DNA of 64,000 bases from Pelagimonas phthalicica (GTDB lineage Bacteria; Pseudomonadota; Alphaproteobacteria; Rhodobacterales; Rhodobacteraceae), in contig NZ_SOAP01000001.1 of assembly GCF_004364805.1 (NCBI RefSeq), forward strand, positions 620,001 through 684,000, written 5' to 3'. The translations under genes were made by a program, and so were the position numbers. The first letter of the stretch is position 1; every line of letters starts with the position of its first letter. Under the pieces are notes generated by a model. That model had not been told where the DNA came from. It saw only the letters and a program-made list of their open reading frames with translations, and searched no databases. Shown here one piece after another: positions 26,875-36,766 of the stretch.

Positions 26875-28074
26875 CTAAACTGATGAGGCTGTGCTGATCA
26901 CCTGCGCCGCAGCCGCAACCCCACCCGGGTTGTGCGCGATACCCAAGGCATCAAGCCCAGCCTCGACACTGCCCAACATGCCCAGAACCATCGTGGCATT
27001 TAGATGCCCCATATGGCCAAATCGGAACACACCGGCTCCGGTCGGGTCAGCCTCGGTTCCCATGCCCAGGCCAATCCCCAAGGTGACACCGGCATTGGTG
27101 CTGCACCACTCCCGTAGCCTGTCGCCATCCGGCGCACCAATCTTGACCGTTGTCACCGCATGAGAGCGCTGCTCGGGGTCAGCGACGTTCAACGCCATGG
27201 GGCTGTCCCAATACTCAACCGCCGCCCAGATCGCTTGGGCCAGTGCCTGGTGCCGTGCCCAGACAGCTTCGATCCCTTCGGCTTTGATCATGCCCAGCGC
27301 AACCTCCAACGCATAAAGGTGATGCGTGGGCGCGGTGCCGCCAAAATACTGATAAAAGATCTCGGGCTCGACCCGAGGTTGCCAATCCCAATAGCCAGAC
27401 ACCCGGGCCAACGCCTGACGCGCCGCCATGGCGCGGTCATTGAACCAGACAAAACCCAGCCCCGGAGGCACCATCAGCCCCTTTTGACTGGCCGAGATCA
27501 GAACATCGACGCCCCACTTATCCATGTGCATTTCATCGCAACCCAAGGACGCCACACAATCCGCCATCAGCAGCGCCGGATGGCCAACCTCATCCAGAAC
27601 CTGACGCAAAGCTTTGATATCACTGCGCAAAGAAGTTGAAGTATCGGTATGCACCGCCAGAACGGCTTTGATCTGTTGCCCCTTATCGGCCAAGAGCGCC
27701 GCGCGCACCTGTTCGGGATCAATGGGCGTCTGACGCCCGTGATCGATCAGCTCGACCTCAACCCCAAGATTTTGCGCCATTTCCGCCCAGCCAAAGCCGA
27801 ACACCCCCATGACCGGGGCCAGAACCTTGTCACCGGGTTGCACCACATTGCTCAGCGAGGCCTCCCAAACGCCATGGCCATTGGCTATGTAGATCGCCAC
27901 CTGGTGCTGCGTCTGAGCGACATATTTCAGATCCCGCACCAGCCCCTCGGTCAGCACCCGCAACTCATCCGAATAGATATCGGGCGCAGGCCGCATCATC
28001 GCCTGCAAAACCGCATCCGGCATAACAGAAGGCCCCGGCAGGGCCATGTGAAGGCGCCCATTGGCAAGTGACAT
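26875..28074 (-). CDS. Class V aminotransferase (alanine/serine-glyoxylate type)
   Basis: This 399-residue PLP enzyme has the N-terminal PGPSVMPDAV signature, NGHGVWEASLSNV and the PLP lysine in SASQKGLMVPPG. These match the alanine-glyoxylate/serine-glyoxylate aminotransferase group, which converts glyoxylate to glycine using alanine or serine. I cannot separate the two specificities. AAGGAT precedes ATG 28074; the longer frame to 28293 is not conserved-looking. It is divergent from the phosphatase gene. Confidence 0.8.
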   Translation of the reverse strand: MSLANGRLHMALPGPSVMPDAVLQAMMRPAPDIYSDELRVLTEGLVRDLKYVAQTQHQVAIYIANGHGVWEASLSNVVQPGDKVLAPVMGVFGFGWAEMAQNLGVEVELIDHGRQTPIDPEQVRAALLADKGQQIKAVLAVHTDTSTSLRSDIKALRQVLDEVGHPALLMADCVASLGCDEMHMDKWGVDVLISASQKGLMVPPGLGFVWFNDRAMAARQALARVSGYWDWQPRVEPEIFYQYFGGTAPTHHLYALEVALGMIKAEGIEAVWARHQALAQAIWAAVEYWDSPMALNVADPEQRSHAVTTVKIGAPDGDRLREWCSTNAGVTLGIGLGMGTEADPTGAGVFRFGHMGHLNATMVLGMLGSVEAGLDALGIAHNPGGVAAAAQVISTASSV

Positions 28075-28225
28075 TGGCAAATCCTTTGAAACAGCGACCA
28101 TTCCCGACAAGTCGGCCCTGGCAACTTTGGGGCAGAGTACCGCTGCGTTAGGGATCGTCAATAGCGCGAATGCTTGCCAGTTGCGCGCGCAAGGCTTAAA
28201 CCGCGCATCTGAAGCTAAGGGACGT

Positions 28226-28957
28226 ATGATGCTGGCGAAACTCTGGACGAAACTCGACGATGCCGAGCGCCGCCTGCGCCGCTCCTTTGGCAAGGATATT
28301 TCGACCCCGTCGGCCCGACGCTGGGCAAAGCTGCACTATCACCTGTTCGATCATGCGTTTCTGCGCGTCTTTTGGACCAATTTTTACCAAGTTGCCCCAA
28401 ATGTGTGGCGCTCGAACCAACCCACCCATGCGCGGTTTGAAAAATATGCCCAGATGGGCATCAAAACCGTCATCAACCTGCGCGGCGAAGACAAATTTTC
28501 TTATTACCTCTTTGAAAAAGAGAGCTGCGAACAGTTGGGTCTGGCCCTGGTCAATGCCAAACTCTGGGCGCGCAACGCGGCCTCGGCGAGAAAGATCATC
28601 CCGGTGATCGACGCCCTGCGCGAAGCCGAACGTCCGATGATGTTTCACTGCAAATCCGGGGCTGATCGCGCCGGATTTGTTGCGGCGATGTATTTGATGA
28701 TTTTCGAAGGGGCCAGCGTTCAGGAAGCCAAGAAGCAGCTTAGCCTGAAATACATCCATCTCGACTTTACCAAAACCGGGGTGCAAGACTATATCCTGTG
28801 TGTCTACGAAGCGCGGTTGCAACTGGGTGACATCGGGTTCGAAGATTGGATCCGCACCGAATATGCCGCAACGTCCATTCAGGAAGGCTGGGACAACAAG
28901 GTGCCGGAACTTGAGATTGCCAAAAATCTGATGACCCTTGAGCAGACCAATGCCTGA
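28226..28957 (+). CDS. Dual-specificity/tyrosine phosphatase-like protein
   Basis: This 243-residue protein carries the CX5R phosphatase loop HCKSGADRAG (C142 to R148) after an N-terminal region with NVWRSNQPT and GIKTVINLRGED, typical of the bacterial DSP-like family. It probably dephosphorylates a phospholipid, sugar phosphate or protein. The next gene, an ABC exporter, overlaps its end by 8 nt, so the two may share a cell-envelope role. Start at ATG 28226, or ATG 28229; AAGGGA lies just before. Confidence 0.78.
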   Translation: MMLAKLWTKLDDAERRLRRSFGKDISTPSARRWAKLHYHLFDHAFLRVFWTNFYQVAPNVWRSNQPTHARFEKYAQMGIKTVINLRGEDKFSYYLFEKESCEQLGLALVNAKLWARNAASARKIIPVIDALREAERPMMFHCKSGADRAGFVAAMYLMIFEGASVQEAKKQLSLKYIHLDFTKTGVQDYILCVYEARLQLGDIGFEDWIRTEYAATSIQEGWDNKVPELEIAKNLMTLEQTNA

Positions 28958-30713
28958 CACGCCGTCCGAGCCAAACGTAGAGGCCGCCAGCTGGCCCTTG
29001 TTTCGGTGGCTTTGGACCCGTTACCTGAAACGCTATGTCTGGCTTTTGTTGCTGGCTGGCGGGTTGATGGCGCTTGAGGGCGGGCTGACCGCCAGTTTCG
29101 CCTTGATGATGCGGCCCTTGTTTGACGATGTCTTTCTTGGCGCGGATCAAAACGCTCTGATCTGGGTGGGTCTGGCCGTTTTTGCGATTTTTGTGGGCCG
29201 TGGCCTAGTTAGCATGGCGCATAAGGTGATCCTGAATGCGATCTCACAGCGGTCCATGGCGGATATCCGACAGGACATGTTGACCCATCTGATGCGACTC
29301 GACGTGGATTTCCACGCCGCCCATGGGCCGGGCCATTTGATCCAACGGGTGGATGGCGACGTGTCGGGCATCGCCAAAGTCTGGCGGACCTTGGTGACGG
29401 GTGCGGGCCGCGATGCCGTGACCTTTGTTGCTTTGCTGGCCGTTGCCTTGTGGACCGATTGGGTCTGGACCCTGGTCGCCCTGATCGGCCTTCCGCTGAT
29501 GATCGGCCCCACGGCGTTCCTGCAACGCTATGTCAGACGCAATTCGCGCCATGCCCGCGAGGTCGCCGCCGACCAATCCACGCGGCTGAATGAGGTTTTT
29601 CACGGAATCCTGCCGGTTAAGCTCAACCAACTCGAAACCTATCAATCCAAGAGCTATGCCAAGCTGCAAAAACGCCGGGTTCGGACCGAAGTGCGTGCCT
29701 CGGCTGGGCAAGCCTCTTTGCCGACGCTGATCGATATCATGTCCGGGCTTGGCTTTTTCGGCATTCTTTACCTGGCCGGTGGCGAGATCCTGAGTGGTGA
29801 AAAGACCGTTGGCGAGTTCATGACCTTTTTCACTGCCATCGGTCAGATGTTTGAGCCGCTGCGCCGGCTGGGCGCGGTCAGCGGAGCCTGGCAAATGGCG
29901 GCGGCGGCGATTGAGCGGATCAAGCTGTTGCTCGAAACTCCATCACAGTTGCGCGACCCCGATCGACCAGTGAGCGCCCCGCAGGGCGTGCCTGGCATAC
30001 GGTTAAAGGATGTTACCCTGGATTACGGTGATGCACAGATCCTGAACGGGTTGAGCTTTACCGCTGAGGCGGGCAAGACCACCGCCTTGGTCGGTGCCTC
30101 CGGGGCCGGGAAATCCACCGTTCTCAACCTGTTGACCCGTTTGGTCGATCCCAAGGATGGTCGGGTCGAAATTGCAGGCATCGCCCCATCAGAAATGAGC
30201 TTGCACGATTTGCGTGGCATGATCTCGGTCGTCAGCCAAGAGGCGCTGCTGTTTGACGAAACCCTGCGCGAAAACATCGTGTTGGACCGCAATGTCAGCG
30301 AAGAGCAGTTGCAAAATGCGCTTGAGGCCGCCTCGATCACCGACTTTTTGCCGCGTTTAGAAACCGGGCTCGACAGCAGGGTTGGGCCGCGTGGGTCCAA
30401 CCTGTCCGGCGGGCAGCGCCAGCGGGTGGCCATCGCCCGCGCCTTGCTGCGCGACACCCCGATCCTCTTGCTGGATGAGGCGACCAGTGCGCTTGACGCC
30501 CAATCTGAGGCCAAAGTGCAAGCCGCACTGGATCACCTCGCCATCGGTCGGACAACGCTGGTCATCGCCCATCGCCTCGCCACCATTCGCAATGCTGATA
30601 AGATTGTGGTCATGGATCATGGCCGCGCCATCGAAGAAGGCACGCATGAAGAGTTGCTGGCCAAAGGTGGGGCTTATGCAGAGCTGTGCAGGCTCCAGTT
30701 TGATCAAGGCTAA
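28950..30713 (+). CDS. ABC transporter, MsbA-like fused permease/ATPase
   Basis: This 587-residue half-transporter has six membrane segments in the first 310 residues. The ATPase domain has Walker A GASGAGKST, signature LSGGQRQR and Walker B ILLLDEATSALD. It belongs to the MsbA/lipid and multidrug exporter group and would act as a homodimer in the inner membrane. The ATG at 28950 overlaps the phosphatase gene by 8 nt. The substrate is not evident; lipid A precursors are the usual MsbA cargo, but the pairing with a phosphatase suggests a more specific lipid or polysaccharide. Confidence 0.82.
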   Translation: MPDTPSEPNVEAASWPLFRWLWTRYLKRYVWLLLLAGGLMALEGGLTASFALMMRPLFDDVFLGADQNALIWVGLAVFAIFVGRGLVSMAHKVILNAISQRSMADIRQDMLTHLMRLDVDFHAAHGPGHLIQRVDGDVSGIAKVWRTLVTGAGRDAVTFVALLAVALWTDWVWTLVALIGLPLMIGPTAFLQRYVRRNSRHAREVAADQSTRLNEVFHGILPVKLNQLETYQSKSYAKLQKRRVRTEVRASAGQASLPTLIDIMSGLGFFGILYLAGGEILSGEKTVGEFMTFFTAIGQMFEPLRRLGAVSGAWQMAAAAIERIKLLLETPSQLRDPDRPVSAPQGVPGIRLKDVTLDYGDAQILNGLSFTAEAGKTTALVGASGAGKSTVLNLLTRLVDPKDGRVEIAGIAPSEMSLHDLRGMISVVSQEALLFDETLRENIVLDRNVSEEQLQNALEAASITDFLPRLETGLDSRVGPRGSNLSGGQRQRVAIARALLRDTPILLLDEATSALDAQSEAKVQAALDHLAIGRTTLVIAHRLATIRNADKIVVMDHGRAIEEGTHEELLAKGGAYAELCRLQFDQG

Positions 30714-30715
30714 GA

Positions 30716-31393
30716 TCACTTTCGATAAGCGCGCGCCAGATCCTCGGGCTTGGCCCCGGTCAGGAATCGGGCCAGCGTCCACAGATTGCGCCCTCCGCGC
30801 TTGAGCCAGCCCTGACGTTGATACTTCTCCGCCGAAGTCACCGCACGGAAGTCCAAGCCCTTCAAGCCCCCTTTGAGCGCACGGGCCATCACCACATCCT
30901 CCATCAAAGGAATATCAGCAAACCCGCCGACACGCGCATAGGTTTGACGGTCAATCAGCAGCGCTTGGTCACCATAAGGCAGGCCAAAGGCGAGAGACCG
31001 CAGATTGGCCCAGCCCGCCACCAATTGCGGCGCCAACCCAGCAGCATCAAAGCGCAAACACCCGTAATAAGCCCCGTTCTGCGCCAAAGCTGCCGAGATA
31101 TGCGACGTCCAGCCTTCGGACAGCACCGTATCCGCATGCAAAAACAGCAACCACGCCCCTTCTGCCGCCCCTGCCCCGCGCCGCAACTGCCCGCCGCGCG
31201 ATGCTTCTCCGGTGACGATGGTGGCCCCGGCGGCCTCGGCAATCCTCAAACTGCCATCCGTTGAGCCCCCGTCAGAGATCACCAATTCCCGGATCAATCC
31301 CTCCGCAAGGCCTTCGCCCAACGCCGCCAGACAAAGCGGCAACCGATCAGCGGCATTCAAGGTCGGGATGATAACGGAGATTGGGGCGCGCAT
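30716..31393 (-). CDS. Family 2 glycosyltransferase (TIGR04283-like)
   Basis: This 225-residue GT-A glycosyltransferase has the nucleotide-sugar motif VIIPTLNAADRLPLCL, ISDGGSTDGS, the metal motif LFLHADT and a C-terminal MEDVVMARALK. The pattern fits the TIGR04283 group (rSAM/selenodomain-associated or arsenosugar-type transferases). The specific acceptor is unknown. It is convergent with the ABC exporter, with stops 2 nt apart, and divergent from ygfZ. Confidence 0.72.
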   Translation of the reverse strand: MRAPISVIIPTLNAADRLPLCLAALGEGLAEGLIRELVISDGGSTDGSLRIAEAAGATIVTGEASRGGQLRRGAGAAEGAWLLFLHADTVLSEGWTSHISAALAQNGAYYGCLRFDAAGLAPQLVAGWANLRSLAFGLPYGDQALLIDRQTYARVGGFADIPLMEDVVMARALKGGLKGLDFRAVTSAEKYQRQGWLKRGGRNLWTLARFLTGAKPEDLARAYRK

Positions 31394-31454
31394 GGGGTCT
31401 GTTCGTTTGGGCTTTACCGGCCTATATGGCAATCACGGACAGAAGGAAACGATC

Positions 31455-32192
31455 ATGAGCGACACCACACGCAAAGTGCTGCGCCTCAGCGGCAAGGATG
31501 TGACGGCTTTTCTACAGGGGCTCGTCACCAATGATGTGGAAAAGCTGACAGAGGGCTTGGTCTACACCGCCCTTCTGACCCCCCAAGGCAAGTACCGCGC
31601 CGATTTCTTTCTGGTGCCCGATACTGACGCGGTTCTGCTCGACGTTGCGACCGATCTCGCACCGGGGCTGATCCAGGCGCTGAGCATGTATAAACTGCGC
31701 TCAGACGTGACGATTGAGGAAACGGATCTTGCAGTCACGCGCGGGTTGGGCGACGCGCCAGAGGGCGCTTTTGCCGATCCGCGCCACCCAACTTTGGGCT
31801 GGCGCGCCTATGATGGGCAACCCGGCCAAGACGTTGACTGGGACGCCCTACGCGTCTCCGCCTGCATTCCACAAAGCGGCATCGAGCTGACCCCTGATAC
31901 CTTTATCCTCGAAGCCGGCTTCGAACAGCTGAACGGGGTCGATTTCAAGAAAGGCTGCTATGTCGGCCAAGAGGTCACCGCGCGCATGAAACACAAGACC
32001 GAGCTGCGCAAAGGTCTGGCCGTGGTGGAAATTGAGGGCGACGCCCCCGCCGGAACCGAGATTTTGGCCGGCAAAAAACCGGCGGGCACCCTGTTCACAC
32101 AATCGGGCAACCGCGCCATCGCCTATCTGCGCTTTGATCGCGCCAAGGGCGACATGCAGGCGGGCAGCGCCAAGCTTCGTTACACAAGGTGA
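31455..32192 (+). CDS. ygfZ: Folate-binding protein YgfZ
   Basis: This 245-residue protein has the YgfZ/GcvT-like fold and the diagnostic motif KKGCYVGQEVTARM. YgfZ uses tetrahydrofolate and its conserved cysteine in the assembly or repair of iron-sulfur clusters. The length is slightly short of the E. coli protein, as is normal for alphaproteobacteria. AAGGAAACGATC precedes ATG 31455. Confidence 0.87.
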   Translation: MSDTTRKVLRLSGKDVTAFLQGLVTNDVEKLTEGLVYTALLTPQGKYRADFFLVPDTDAVLLDVATDLAPGLIQALSMYKLRSDVTIEETDLAVTRGLGDAPEGAFADPRHPTLGWRAYDGQPGQDVDWDALRVSACIPQSGIELTPDTFILEAGFEQLNGVDFKKGCYVGQEVTARMKHKTELRKGLAVVEIEGDAPAGTEILAGKKPAGTLFTQSGNRAIAYLRFDRAKGDMQAGSAKLRYTR

Positions 32193-32267
32193 CCCCAGGG
32201 TTTCTTTGGGCCAAAAATATCCCGGTGAGTCCCGAGCCTGCTCTGGATGAGGCAGCGCCCCTGCCCC

Positions 32268-32726
32268 CTACAGGTATTTCTCCAACATCAAAGCCCGGTC
32301 CACCGCCCCGACCGAGCGATAGAAATCCGTCGCAGGCAAGTTGGTCGCGTCCTGGGACACGACCCAACGGCTGATCCCCTGATCACGCATATCCTGTTCC
32401 ATCCGCGCCACCAGTTGGTGCCCCAGACCCAAGCCTCGATGGGTCGGAGCGATATAGAGATGGTCGATCTTGATCCGACGACCGCCACGGCGCAGGCCAT
32501 TCTGCGTTCGGTCCTCTTGCAAAGCGAGCAAGTAAGCCACCAATCCCCACCCCGCGTCGACCGCATAGATTCTGCCCCCTTCTGACAAGGCTGAGCGCAA
32601 GATATCCAGGTAGGCCTCATCCGCCCCTTCGGCATGGTAAATATGCGGTGACAGACACACGTGGAAATTGTGCAGCGCGCGGAACAGCGGCAGCACCTCA
32701 TCTAGGGTCGGATTGATCACAATCAT
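32268..32726 (-). CDS. GNAT family N-acetyltransferase
   Basis: This 152-residue protein has the GNAT acetyl-CoA-binding motif around IAPTHRGLGLGHQLV, followed by the late strand segment NLPATDFYRSVGA. The acceptor is unknown. Its ATG at 32726 follows directly on the T-run of the efp terminator, so it has no room for its own leader after that terminator. It may rely on efp read-through or be poorly expressed. Confidence 0.78.
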   Translation of the reverse strand: MIVINPTLDEVLPLFRALHNFHVCLSPHIYHAEGADEAYLDILRSALSEGGRIYAVDAGWGLVAYLLALQEDRTQNGLRRGGRRIKIDHLYIAPTHRGLGLGHQLVARMEQDMRDQGISRWVVSQDATNLPATDFYRSVGAVDRALMLEKYL

Positions 32727-32729
32727 CAA

Positions 32730-32760
32730 AAAAGCCTCCGGGCCAAGTGCCGGAGGCTTT
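32730..32760 (-). terminator. Intrinsic terminator of efp
   Basis: On the minus strand AAAGCCTCCGG, loop, CCGGAGGC is followed by six T residues and then the ATG of the GNAT gene. It lies 57 nt after the efp stop. Confidence 0.8.
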
Positions 32761-32816
32761 GTTCTTTCAATCCCACTCCCCCAGCTTTTCGGGGGATATG
32801 CGCGCGGTCCCCGAGG

Positions 32817-33380
32817 TCAGGCGCGCTCGGAATACGACATGGTTTCGGTGTTCACCACGATGGATTCACCCTGCGCGATGAATGGCGGCACCGAGATGCG
32901 CACACCATTGTCCAGCACAGCCGGTTTAAAGCTGTTCGCTGCGGTCTGACCTTTAACCACTGGCTCGGTCTCTTCGACCACACAGGTGACCTTTTGCGGC
33001 ACGGTGGCGTTCAGCGCTTCGGCCTCGTGGAACTCCACAACGATGGTCATGCCGTCCTGCAGAAACGGGCGGCGGTCGCCCAGGATTTCGGACGCGATCT
33101 GAACCTGATCATAGGTTTCGGTATCCATAAAGATCAGCTGACCAGCATCCTCATAAAGGAACTGCATGTCCTTTTGTTCCAGGCGCACGCGCTCGACCTT
33201 GTCGGCGCTGCGGAAACGTTCGTTCAGCTTGGAACCGTTGCGCAGATTGCGCAGCTCGACCTGTGCAAAAGCACCGCCTTTTCCGGGCTTCACATGGTCG
33301 ACTTTGACAGCGGCCCACAAGCCGCCGTTATGTTCAAGTACATTTCCGGGCCGGATTTCATTTCCGTTGATCTTTGGCAT
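32817..33380 (-). CDS. efp: Elongation factor P
   Basis: This 187-residue protein has the full three-domain EF-P length. Domain I carries the loop PGKGGAF with K34, the site of lysine modification in EpmA-type bacteria, and the C-terminal domain ends in [24 protein letters not shown] relieves ribosome stalling at polyproline. It is transcribed leftward and ends at a strong intrinsic terminator. The modification enzymes are not nearby. Confidence 0.95.
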   Translation of the reverse strand: MPKINGNEIRPGNVLEHNGGLWAAVKVDHVKPGKGGAFAQVELRNLRNGSKLNERFRSADKVERVRLEQKDMQFLYEDAGQLIFMDTETYDQVQIASEILGDRRPFLQDGMTIVVEFHEAEALNATVPQKVTCVVEETEPVVKGQTAANSFKPAVLDNGVRISVPPFIAQGESIVVNTETMSYSERA

Positions 33381-33594
33381 AGCAAAACCTTGTCAAAAGG
33401 TTGATGAAACTTTGACGCATCCTATATCTGGCAGGTTCCGCCAAAGCAAGGCAACGATATGTCGTGGTCGCCTTTTCGAAGCTATGCGTTAACGGAATGG
33501 GTGCTATGCAACTATGGGGTACCCGAATCGGTATGAATAGGTCATACACGCCCTCACGCCGAAAAAGACAAGAGCAATAATCAAAGGTCGAGAT

Positions 33595-33915
33595 ATGAGA
33601 GATTTCGTTGACGGCACCGCTTTTAATGCAGAGCAAGGTAATCGCGCTCGCAAGCTGTTCGCAGCAGTGGTGTTGGCTGCCCTAGACGACGCAATCGCTG
33701 ACGACAAGAAATACGGCAACGGTCCGGAACAGATCGCCCGTTGGGCACGCTCGCGCGATGGTCGCGAAGTGTTGTCCTGCGCGGGTATTGATCCGAACGA
33801 ACGTGTTGTTTCTGGTTTGATGGAGTTTGTGTCCAAAGGTGTCCGCACCTCTGTCGCGCTTTCGCGTGAAGAGAGCGAGCGCCGCAATGCAGCACAACAG
33901 GCAGAAGCCGCCTGA
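33595..33915 (+). CDS. DUF6280-like small conserved protein
   Basis: This 106-residue soluble, helical protein begins MRDFVDGTAFNAEQGNRARKL. I recall such a protein as DUF6280 in Rhodobacteraceae, where it is widespread and uncharacterised. AAAGG lies upstream of the ATG and a strong intrinsic terminator follows, so it is a single-gene transcript with clear expression signals. It is divergent from efp across 214 nt, which holds both promoters. Confidence 0.65.
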   Translation: MRDFVDGTAFNAEQGNRARKLFAAVVLAALDDAIADDKKYGNGPEQIARWARSRDGREVLSCAGIDPNERVVSGLMEFVSKGVRTSVALSREESERRNAAQQAEAA

Positions 33916-33937
33916 TTTTCCAGGGTTTTCCTGTATC

Positions 33938-33968
33938 AAAAAACGCGCCCCATTTTGGGCGCGTTTTT
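33938..33968 (+). terminator. Intrinsic terminator
   Basis: AAAAAACGCGCCC and GGGCGCGTTTTTT flank a CATTTT loop, 23 nt after the preceding stop. The A and T runs make it bidirectional. Confidence 0.85.
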
Positions 33969-34038
33969 TATTTCATCTTTTCTTGTCAGCGGGTCTTGGT
34001 TTTCACCGATACTGCGTGGAATAGATCCGCGCTCAGGT

Positions 34039-35211
34039 TTAATCGAAATCCTGGCTCATCAGCACACGATTGATTTCGCGGCGCACAAGTTTGCGGACAT
34101 TTCGAGTGATCCGCTCCCCCAGCGCGCCTTGCAATTCCTGACGCACAATTTCTGACACCATGCTGCGCAAAACGGTTTCGTCAATTGTCAGGTTATCGGC
34201 ATTTGCTACAGGTTCTGCGGACGCCATGTCAGCCCCCTCACCCCCAGGCAACTGTTCTACCTTTGCGCGAGCGGCCTGCACATCGTCGTGAACATCATCC
34301 TGGGCGACACCTTGATCTGCGTCCGCTGCGTCTTGCCAATCCAAAACTTCGGATGAACGCTGAAAAATCGGGGCCTCGGCATCGCTAGCGGGGTCCTCTG
34401 GTTCCCAATCCTGGGCGTGATCCCGACCGACCAAGGCCTCAAGCGCGGCGATCTTATCCTCAAGGCTGTCATCAGTCGCAGAAACCGGCGGCTCGACCTC
34501 CTCTTCCTGACCAACCACATCCTCAGCCTCTCCGCCCAGGACGTCGTTCAGAGCTTCGTGCAGGTTTTCAATCTGCGCGGCCTGCGTATAGCTGTCCGGT
34601 TGGCTTACCTCCTCAGCCGCATCTAGGTCTTCGGCCTCCACGTCATCTGGAGCGACCATTTCGGCAAGGGCTTCGCCAACCTCTTGCTCAACGATTTGCA
34701 GCAAGGCCCCGTCGTCGATCAGATCTTCATCGGCGGTTTCAGCCTCGTCCTCCAACCCGGCCTTCAGCTCATCCACTGCCGAAGCCGCCGCCTCGTCAGC
34801 GTCTTCGTCAATCTCAGGCTCTGCAGGCTCATCCGGTTCGACGTCTAAATGAGCCTCGTCACTCTCAGGGTCTACATCTTGCTCTTCGATGACATCATCA
34901 AGAGCAACGCCCTCTGGCGCGGCCTCTTCGACAAGGGGGGCCAGATCCGTCAACAGGATCGGCGTATCATCATCTTGCGATTCGGCTGTGTCGGCCTCGG
35001 ATTTCGGCGCATCATCTGAGACATCCCTGTCTTCGGGTGAGACAGGTGCCAGATCATCATCGCTCACCCGCAAAGCCGGGGTCAGAACCAGTTTTTCAGG
35101 TTGTTTCACAGGATTCTGCACAGGTTTCATAACCCGCGCATCATCCGATACCAGCCGTCGGATAGAGGACAGAACATCCTCAATTTCTACATTCGTAACA
35201 GGGTCGGTCAT
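34039..35211 (-). CDS. Acidic PopZ-like (DUF2497-type) protein
   Basis: This protein of about 390 residues has a short conserved N-terminal helix (VEIEDVLSSIRRLVSDDAR), a long Asp/Glu/Ala-rich disordered middle and a C-terminal helical bundle (LRSMVSEIVRQELQGALGE then KLVRREINRVL). This tripartite layout is that of PopZ and related DUF2497 proteins, which form polar condensates that anchor chromosome origins and signalling proteins. The sequence outside the ends is low-complexity. ATG 35211 is chosen because MTDPVTNVEIED leads straight into the conserved helix; ATG 35238 is possible. A TolC-family gene lies upstream on the same strand. Confidence 0.55.
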   Translation of the reverse strand: MTDPVTNVEIEDVLSSIRRLVSDDARVMKPVQNPVKQPEKLVLTPALRVSDDDLAPVSPEDRDVSDDAPKSEADTAESQDDDTPILLTDLAPLVEEAAPEGVALDDVIEEQDVDPESDEAHLDVEPDEPAEPEIDEDADEAAASAVDELKAGLEDEAETADEDLIDDGALLQIVEQEVGEALAEMVAPDDVEAEDLDAAEEVSQPDSYTQAAQIENLHEALNDVLGGEAEDVVGQEEEVEPPVSATDDSLEDKIAALEALVGRDHAQDWEPEDPASDAEAPIFQRSSEVLDWQDAADADQGVAQDDVHDDVQAARAKVEQLPGGEGADMASAEPVANADNLTIDETVLRSMVSEIVRQELQGALGERITRNVRKLVRREINRVLMSQDFD

Positions 35212-35283
35212 TCTTTGTACCACGCTCGCCTCGGGCATAACTGTACCCGGTGAGCCTGATTCAGACAACAGATGCTGAAAAAG

Positions 35284-36744
35284 TTACTCTTTTCCCATCG
35301 CGCGAAGCACGCGATCCAGCTCTCGACCCTGCTTTGAAGTCGCAGATGGCGCAGATTTGACCAAGTTATAATACTCAGCCGCATCATATTGTGGCACGTC
35401 CAAGTGCAACGCCTCAGCGGTCAACTGACCCAGTGATGCAAGAATGGCATAGGAGGCCACAACTTCATCCACTTGCGCAGAAATCAGGTTGGTGCGTGCA
35501 TCGATCAGATCCTGCTCTGCATCCAGAACATCCAGAGTCGTACGCGCGCCCAGCTTGGCCTCTTCGCGCACACCGCGGAACGCAACCTGAGCCGCGCGAA
35601 CCTGCGCCTCAAACGCCTCGCGGCTGGCGCGGGCCACGTCCAATTGGACATAGGAATTGCCGACATTCTGGATCACAGCATGGCGCACCACATGCAGCCC
35701 GCCGCGTGCACGGTCACGATTGGCACGTGCCTCGCGGATCGCCGAACGGATCTTGCCCCCGGAATAGATTGTCCCGGTGGCGTTCAACCCGATTGTACCC
35801 GAGCGCGTATAGCGATTGGTGTCGTCATCATCTGTCGTCACACCGTAGCTGCCATCCAGCGTCACGCGCGGCTTGAGCGAAGCTTCGGCGATATTGATGG
35901 CCAATTCCGCGCCAGCCACCTGATGTTGAACCGAAATCATGTCAGGATGAGACCGAACCGCCTGTTTCTTGGCCGCATCAACGGACCGCGGCAAGCGCGG
36001 TGCGCCTTTGGGCGTTTGCAGATTGCCCGGTTTGCGTCCGACTGCCGCCCGGAATTCCTCTTGTGCAATCACAAGCTGCCCTTTGGCGGCAGCCAAGGCC
36101 GATTCCCCCTGCGCCAAACGCGCCTGGGCCAAAGCCACATCTGTCCGCGTGACCTCGCCAACTTCAAAACGGTCTTTGGCCGCCCGCACCTCTTGTTGGA
36201 TGACCCGCACGCCATTTTGACGCAAGGCAACGGTGTCATAGGCGCGCCGCATCTCCATAAATGCACCAACCGCGCGGAACAAAACCTGCTGCTCAATGGC
36301 CAACAAATCCGCTCGCGTCGCCAGTACGGTTTCCTTGGCGGCTTCAACCCTCAGCCGGTTGCTACCACCGGCATAGAGTGTCAGAGACGCAAGCAACCGC
36401 AATGTCGCCTCATGAGAGGCGAAACCCGTCGTGCGATAATCACGAATGGGCGTGAAGGGAAAATCGGGCAGGGTCGCTACTTGCTGGTAATTCCTCGCTT
36501 TGCCAAACGTCCTTTGCACGCCGGCAGACCAGGACAAAACAGGGCGCAAATCCGCCATGGCCTGAGCAACGCCTTCATCAGCGGCGCGCAAGACCGCCCG
36601 GTTCTGTTCAATCAGACCGGAATGCTTGTAGGCCGCAACCAGCGTATCTGCGAGGTTTTCGGCCCAACTGGCCGAGGCAGAGGAGACCAAAACAGACACG
36701 GCTATCGCGCCGCTTACACAAAACCGTTTATACCCAAAGGTCAT
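35284..36744 (-). CDS. TolC family outer membrane channel protein
   Basis: This 486-residue protein has a signal peptide ending near ASASWA-EN and two internally repeated helical hairpin/beta segments typical of TolC, for example LDVLDAEQDLIDARTNLISA near the C-terminus. It should form a trimeric outer-membrane tunnel for type I secretion or drug efflux. No inner-membrane partner is adjacent. Start at ATG 36744 follows GGGGGCAG. The pcm gene lies 22 nt upstream, so they may be cotranscribed. Confidence 0.85.
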   Translation of the reverse strand: MTFGYKRFCVSGAIAVSVLVSSASASWAENLADTLVAAYKHSGLIEQNRAVLRAADEGVAQAMADLRPVLSWSAGVQRTFGKARNYQQVATLPDFPFTPIRDYRTTGFASHEATLRLLASLTLYAGGSNRLRVEAAKETVLATRADLLAIEQQVLFRAVGAFMEMRRAYDTVALRQNGVRVIQQEVRAAKDRFEVGEVTRTDVALAQARLAQGESALAAAKGQLVIAQEEFRAAVGRKPGNLQTPKGAPRLPRSVDAAKKQAVRSHPDMISVQHQVAGAELAINIAEASLKPRVTLDGSYGVTTDDDDTNRYTRSGTIGLNATGTIYSGGKIRSAIREARANRDRARGGLHVVRHAVIQNVGNSYVQLDVARASREAFEAQVRAAQVAFRGVREEAKLGARTTLDVLDAEQDLIDARTNLISAQVDEVVASYAILASLGQLTAEALHLDVPQYDAAEYYNLVKSAPSATSKQGRELDRVLRAMGKE

Positions 36745-36766
36745 TCTGCCCCCTGTTCCCCTGATG

